Source of the DNA: an uncultured Bacteroidales bacterium
GTDB taxonomy: Bacteria > Bacteroidota > Bacteroidia > Bacteroidales > Paludibacteraceae
Assembly: GCA_947164985.1 (NCBI GenBank)
Contig: CAMUYI010000001.1
Location: 1 to 64,000, forward strand
Reading direction: 5' to 3'
DNA: 64,000 nucleotides
Positions 60,501 through 64,000 of the stretch are shown one piece after another. The notes beneath the pieces were generated by a model that saw only the letters and a list, made by a program, of their open reading frames with translations, did not search any database and was not told the DNA's origin. Positions within the stretch are counted from its first letter, which is position 1; each line of letters begins with the position of its first letter. A program made the translations under genes and the position numbers.

Positions 60501-63500
60501 TCTCGACCAACCTACGAACAGGTATAGTACCCGTGCGGAGGGTATCTGCCTTATTAATGATACGTTTGCGAACAGGCATCTTGCAATTCATCTCATCCTG
60601 GAACGTAGTCGTCACTTCGATTGTATCCTTTCCGGCCAGTTCGTACTCGAAGGTACTTCCATCGGTGTAGATATAATTATTTTGAATGTATGGTACACAA
60701 GCCATATACCAGTGCTCCTGTTTATCTCCCGGTACTACATAATCTACGTTCGGCACAACAAGGATAGCCTCTTTCTGCTTCGGATCAACCGCCTGCGGAG
60801 CATACGTTCCGTTGAACTTGGTCTCAAAGACAAGCGAATCCGTGGTGCGGAGTTTGATATACAACTCTACGTCTCCTAAGCCATATACTGCTTGCGCCGG
60901 AATATTATGGGATTTGCTTTGTCCTTTCTTTACCGTACGTTTACGGTAGTCATTCAGACCATAGTCCTCCAGCAGATCAACTTCCGACAGCAGTCCTTCA
61001 TATACGGAAACTTGTACTTCGGCATCGCCCTTTCCGGCATTCTTACCCTTAACGAGCAAAGCCTTGTTGAATAAGGTTTTGTCCTTCTTCAGATCGACCG
61101 TGTTCACCTTGTACCACATCTCCGTGTTCGGAGCTTGCGTATACAGTTCGCCCAAACGAATCGGAAGTGCATCGTTACGTGTATTTCCGGAGAATGCACT
61201 CACCAGTTCAGCGCGGAACTGGAAGTCACTGCTTCCTACCGGACGGGTTATACGAAGAATGATCGAGTCTTTCTTGATAATCTGATCGAAGGTTCCATAA
61301 GGAACGGTATCGGTGAAGTGCTGGTAAGCTTTGAGCTTTTGGCTCTTGGTCATCATCTTCTTTATGATCGGGAAAGCGAACGCACCTTCCACTTTGATCG
61401 TGTTGGCAGCGCCTAAGTTGATCAGGTGAGCTACCGGTTTTGCCTTCTCTTCCTGCGTGCGTACTTTTAAAATCTCCGATTTCGGTATGATATACCATGC
61501 GGTATCTACCGTCTGCGTATAGAGTGTATCCCACTGCAGCGGAATCAGCGTGATGCCATCTGCTAAGATGGAGTCAAAATCCTCCTTCGGCAAAATCTCT
61601 GCCCAAACACGGAGACCGGTCGTACCTTGTATATTCACATACGCCATACTGTCGGACAGGGTCTCGAATGCACTGTTCTGTACGGTGATGCTCTTCGTAC
61701 CGTGTGCTGCGAGTTTGAAGTCCTGAACAGACGGTGCCGAAGCAGTCGGGCACTCATAGATCAGTTGTGCTACACCCTTGCAGGACGCATTATCACGGTT
61801 CTCAATATGGAGACGGATATCATTACCGCCTTTCATAACCTTGGTCAAATCCACTACATACCAGAGGTTATCGTTCGCATTCTGCGTGTTACCGGAAGCC
61901 CAGTTGAAGGGGATAGCGGACGAACAGCTTGAACCTTCAGCCTCTTCGGTCAAACGGATCTGCAAAGAGATATCCTCAGTCGTGATCACCTTGAGGTAGA
62001 TCGTATCTTGTACGATATTCTCAAAGAGGTTACGCGACAACTGCTTGCTGAATGACCCGTTAGCTGCCAGTGTCTTGCTACGCTTCTGGTTAGCAATCGA
62101 ATCCGGACACTCCAGCGAAAGCTCGGCGGTGATAGTCGCAGCATTGGTGCTGCTCAAGTTCTGAACAAAGACTGTCGGGAACTTAGCGGATTTCTCACGT
62201 GCCTCGTCCATCGCGATCTTATACCAAACGGTATCGCCGCCATGCTGTACGACACCTTCTTCCCAATCGAATTTCTTCGCTGTCAAGCAGGCCTCATCGG
62301 GTTCAGTGGTCTTAGTCGGTTTGGTAGTAGCCCAGAACTTAATGTTCTGGTTCGTCTCAACGCCGATCCAGATCGTATCCGTCATCATGGCGTACGTGGA
62401 GTAACCTAAGGTACGCACTTCCGTAGCACCGGCAGCGAGCGTATGATGCATCTCCTGCAGGTCGATATACGGACAAGAGAAAGCAACAGATGCATCCAGA
62501 GAAGCCTTTGCATTACCGAGGTTCTCTACGTGAACCAAGATATCCTGGATGTTATCACGTGCATCGGCTACATCGATAGCATACCATAACTTCGTGTTCG
62601 CAGCCTGCGTATGACCGTTAACCCAGTCGAAGTCAATATTCGTCTTACAAGCCTTACCTTCGCGCAAATGTTTGAAACGGCTGATCAACTGAATATCCTG
62701 ATCAGAGGTGATCTTAACGTAGATGTACTGGTTATCCAAACCAAGCAAAGTGTTCTTCGTGAGCACCTCGATCGACTCCTCCTTACCTTCCAGCACGAGG
62801 GTGTTGCCCTGAGCAGAGAAGGCCGGCACTTCAAATGCCATCTTGCGCTCGATAGTAGCCTGCGCTGTACCGAGGTTGCGGAATGTGAACTCCGGCTCGT
62901 ATTTCTTGAGCGCATTCAGTTTGGCTACGTCATACTTGAAGTAGTAGGTTACACCTGCTGTCAAGGTGATTACATCCGTCGTGTGCAGCGAGGTGTCAGG
63001 TACGATCTTTTCGTCATACACAAGACCCGCAACATCAGCCGGCAATACCGGAACCAGCGGACGGTTGGCATACTCAGCCGTCACCGTGATCGGTTGATCA
63101 TTCTCCAAGCTGACATACAGTTCATCGAAAGCCACACCGGTGAGCATGTTGTTCGGCACGGTGTCACGCAGGGTCTGACCTGCTGCCAACTCAATCGTAC
63201 GTTTGGTAACACCCGAAGACGGACAGTCTAATGACTGACCGGCAACCAGCGTCAACTTTTTCGTACCATTGTTCGTTACTACGACGCATACGTCTTGGTC
63301 AGTGTTAGCCTTCGCGTCTTTGATGTTCACTTTGTACCAAACCGGTACACCGGCAGGTTTGGTGATACCCGTCGTCCAGCTGAAACTGAGAGCGTCTTTA
63401 CAGGTTTCATCCAGATCTTGCGCCTCGAATACACGAGCACTCATCAAGACCGGTCCGTCAGAGGTCAGCGTCAGGTAAATCTCCTTCTGTTTCAGACGAA

Positions 63501-63834
63501 CCAGCATCGTAGCGTTAGCAGACCATACGCGCTGCTGTTTAGGATGGATCGTGAATGATTTCTCATCCGTCTGTCCGGCAACGGTAGCCTTCAAGCTCGT
63601 GTGAGTATCGTTAAATGCATCCTTGTTGGCCAAGAATAGATTCAACGCCGGCGTCTCCTCTTCGTAGAGAGGGGCCAGATCTACGCGATACCATTTCGTA
63701 CCACTGGTGTGCGTCATCGGGGTCTCCCAGTCAAAGTCAATAGCATTGGCTTTGGTGGAGCCGTCGTTTCGGCCAATGGCCATCATAGGGATGGTCATTA
63801 CCAACGCGACAACAAATGTTAGAAATTTCTTCAT
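57568..63834 (-). CDS. Giant repeat-containing surface protein with T9SS sorting domain
   Basis: 2088 residues. Signal MKKFLTFVVALVMTIPMMA. Residues 30-1330 hold about ten divergent copies of a 120-140-residue beta module with the core FDWxxGxxxxxxxxWYxVD (examples: FDWVNGHTQAANTKLWYAID, FNWASGNTQNANDNLWYVVD, FDWEHGNVNPAHQKTWYQVR). Residues 1681-1845 hold three near-identical units with CAADMPITWRGQDITAAG and YDTLRY. The C-terminus (IRIYTAEGLLQRTYTSYG to LRYIVK) is a type A T9SS sorting domain. Probably a long surface fibre or adhesin. Conserved Cys pairs in the modules suggest disulfides. It heads a run with the barrel protein, tsaB and the PorW-like gene. Confidence 0.88.
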   Translation of the reverse strand: MKKFLTFVVALVMTIPMMAIGRNDGSTKANAIDFDWETPMTHTSGTKWYRVDLAPLYEEETPALNLFLANKDAFNDTHTSLKATVAGQTDEKSFTIHPKQQRVWSANATMLVRLKQKEIYLTLTSDGPVLMSARVFEAQDLDETCKDALSFSWTTGITKPAGVPVWYKVNIKDAKANTDQDVCVVVTNNGTKKLTLVAGQSLDCPSSGVTKRTIELAAGQTLRDTVPNNMLTGVAFDELYVSLENDQPITVTAEYANRPLVPVLPADVAGLVYDEKIVPDTSLHTTDVITLTAGVTYYFKYDVAKLNALKKYEPEFTFRNLGTAQATIERKMAFEVPAFSAQGNTLVLEGKEESIEVLTKNTLLGLDNQYIYVKITSDQDIQLISRFKHLREGKACKTNIDFDWVNGHTQAANTKLWYAIDVADARDNIQDILVHVENLGNAKASLDASVAFSCPYIDLQEMHHTLAAGATEVRTLGYSTYAMMTDTIWIGVETNQNIKFWATTKPTKTTEPDEACLTAKKFDWEEGVVQHGGDTVWYKIAMDEAREKSAKFPTVFVQNLSSTNAATITAELSLECPDSIANQKRSKTLAANGSFSKQLSRNLFENIVQDTIYLKVITTEDISLQIRLTEEAEGSSCSSAIPFNWASGNTQNANDNLWYVVDLTKVMKGGNDIRLHIENRDNASCKGVAQLIYECPTASAPSVQDFKLAAHGTKSITVQNSAFETLSDSMAYVNIQGTTGLRVWAEILPKEDFDSILADGITLIPLQWDTLYTQTVDTAWYIIPKSEILKVRTQEEKAKPVAHLINLGAANTIKVEGAFAFPIIKKMMTKSQKLKAYQHFTDTVPYGTFDQIIKKDSIILRITRPVGSSDFQFRAELVSAFSGNTRNDALPIRLGELYTQAPNTEMWYKVNTVDLKKDKTLFNKALLVKGKNAGKGDAEVQVSVYEGLLSEVDLLEDYGLNDYRKRTVKKGQSKSHNIPAQAVYGLGDVELYIKLRTTDSLVFETKFNGTYAPQAVDPKQKEAILVVPNVDYVVPGDKQEHWYMACVPYIQNNYIYTDGSTFEYELAGKDTIEVTTTFQDEMNCKMPVRKRIINKADTLRTGTIPVRRLVEKAIKKAGMNFDFSGTDPEFIDSLLHRFITKDSVTLYVRVKTSKDIKVRLNTPQTTGDTCMNPMVFDWEHGNVNPAHQKTWYQVRLDSIAIPDTCDLRLHVDNWSNATDSVKVSASVYFGCDEQATISKTYKQGQSSRDSIDLDRDLITNLGWPPYMFIEYKSDTTSHIWAELIPNVKRDSLFDTIVAYVCQGEIYTDTITKQQYTINTSMEWTDRVEFQDGPVMKDSITLFQIHPLVAPEALTVDSIKKLGATPVLVRGMQLFVDSSSIKLTEYYRSIADTVDTISKVDTVYWAKPVYNADGSLNDTTQATLDLTKFYLKNDTVDTLLLIIKSTECNKIYRKDIVFPTEEWKYGDSTIYVCPNAMPTKNPDSISYYPTKTVSEPLYYDRSRYVDTIMHYVALTLPELYSKDELMALPYINDKDSVEFAFATSKLLELFQQDDDKTLMNVNTIEWQAQDAQGDWQPMPYKVTRQATATTLNMRYIINTECDVTDTLKTPININVPAEACKNDTTYDDAYKLTLGVVLACDSFKWALNNDTMIYTSGIYYYNDGQMEGSTCDQIYFVDVTINKATDKPQEDSVVCAADMPIVWRGQNITAAGMYYDTLHYAVSGCDSVRFTLNLIVQDTTDVKVDSTVCAADMPITWRGQDITAAGTYYDTLRYTKTKCDSIRYTLNLTVQTVAEMQKEDSTICEADLPIIWRGHTIDAAGLHYDTLRYAKTKCDSILYELKLTVHQTDSTVDSLTTAYCNMYKWEAADTIITNSGSYFHTFTNRHKCDSVVRLVVKINVPYVDTLDVKAYYGYRVIMINRNQINNLWENIQLDSLDTEHPEYVLWYKMLGAAPDSTDTKVGKGYYYTLANGAPLPAGDKYYAVLDIPAASADFCGARGISRVITIGASAAAPALVPSLSKPGEDIQVINLNPEEKTTIRIYTAEGLLQRTYTSYGEESFTIKAANDFGFYLVELSSDNLKTTLRYIVK
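58290..58790 (-). repeat. Three DNA-level repeats in the giant gene
   Basis: Three units of about 150 nt, highly similar in DNA, encoding the CAADMPxxWRG modules. Such repeats could expand or contract by recombination. Confidence 0.8.
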
Positions 63835-63881
63835 AGAGTTAAATAATTTAAATTTGTTTGTTATATATAGTTGTTTATTGT
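63835..63881 (-). repeat. Spacer before the giant gene
   Basis: AT-rich; includes GTTTATT units with period 7. No promoter of the standard layout seen, so the giant gene may be read from the gene upstream. Confidence 0.55.
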
Positions 63882-64000
63882 TTATTGTCGTTTCACAGGG
63901 CGACCTAAAAGGTCGTATTCTTGTCCTTCGCGGCGGATATAAATTACTCCGTCTCGCAAATATTTAATGGTCTGAATGTTGCAAATAGGAACTTCATCGA
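63882..64000 (-). CDS. C-terminal end of a gene cut by the window edge
   Basis: 39 codons ending at TAA 63882: the peptide contains IKYLRDGVIYIRREGQEYDL and ends LLGRPVKRQ. This DGxIYIxRxGxxYDLLGRPV pattern is the C-terminal motif of many Bacteroidales secreted proteins with T9SS-like sorting tails, so another exported protein is likely. The rest is outside the window. Confidence 0.75.
   Translation of the reverse strand, partial: DEVPICNIQTIKYLRDGVIYIRREGQEYDLLGRPVKRQ

Overview
This 64-kb window reads as the chromosome of a member of the order Bacteroidales. The evidence is: promoters with a -7 box TAnnTTTG, RND/TolC-type export genes, OstA/SurA-type envelope biogenesis genes, BspA-like leucine-rich repeats, a PorW/SprE-like lipoprotein, and very large secreted proteins with type IX secretion (T9SS) C-terminal sorting domains. 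T9SS argues against Bacteroides sensu stricto; the family cannot be fixed from the sequence. Gene density is high. Most genes look of moderate GC, with two visibly AT-richer islands (12.7-15.0 kb and 33.6-35.7 kb). No rRNA, insertion sequence, prophage or CRISPR array was seen.

Layout. 0.2-6.4 kb: a small unknown gene, then a tripartite RND efflux operon. 6.4-12.1 kb (minus): a six-gene signalling operon joining a SpoIIE phosphatase/anti-sigma-type kinase sensor, a STAS protein, a RelA/SpoT-type synthetase, a sugar-kinase-like phosphotransferase, an HD hydrolase and a tyrosine phosphatase. 12.1-12.7 kb: non-coding, rich in palindromes. 12.7-15.0 kb: AT-rich lipoproteins and DUF2442. 15.2-23.4 kb (plus): lipoprotein, SRPBCC protein, psd, deoC, an NfnAB/SudAB-type fusion, dacB, birA, rfbB. 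23.4-33.4 kb (minus): AraC regulator, rpsT, tRNA-Glu, a glycosyltransferase, a radical SAM protein, dnaG, a barrel protein, OstA, SurA and a SurA-like lipoprotein. 33.6-35.7 kb: AT-rich BspA-like gene and a small unknown gene. 35.7-36.3 kb: an array of hairpins. 36.3-49.7 kb: ribD, prmC, recX, rfbC, rfbD, a DUF2461 gene, tRNA-Arg, an OmpA protein, a T9SS cargo, RNase H, gap and an M13 peptidase. 49.7-52.8 kb: TerB-like, HIT, greA, a tiny ORF, miaB, tRNA-Pro. 52.9-64 kb (minus): PorW/SprE-like protein, tsaB, a barrel protein, a 2088-residue T9SS cargo, and the end of another gene.

Three themes cut across the genes. First, the promoters share a fixed design: a TTGCATATRTCA-like -33 box, 11 nt, then TAnnTTTG, spanning 31 nt in all 16 examples marked here (boxes vary). 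This design corrects several start codons. Second, 7-nt near-tandem repeats fill operon spacers and also run in frame inside genes, including the signal peptides of two unrelated lipoproteins. Separate 11-nt and 16-nt repeats sit inside protein linkers. Third, hairpin-rich intergenic blocks that share one motif lie at the edges of the AT-rich islands. The most promising functional system is the SpoIIE-STAS-RelA/SpoT-HD-phosphatase operon. The most promising undescribed DNA-level structures are the 7-nt repeats and the covarying hairpin array.
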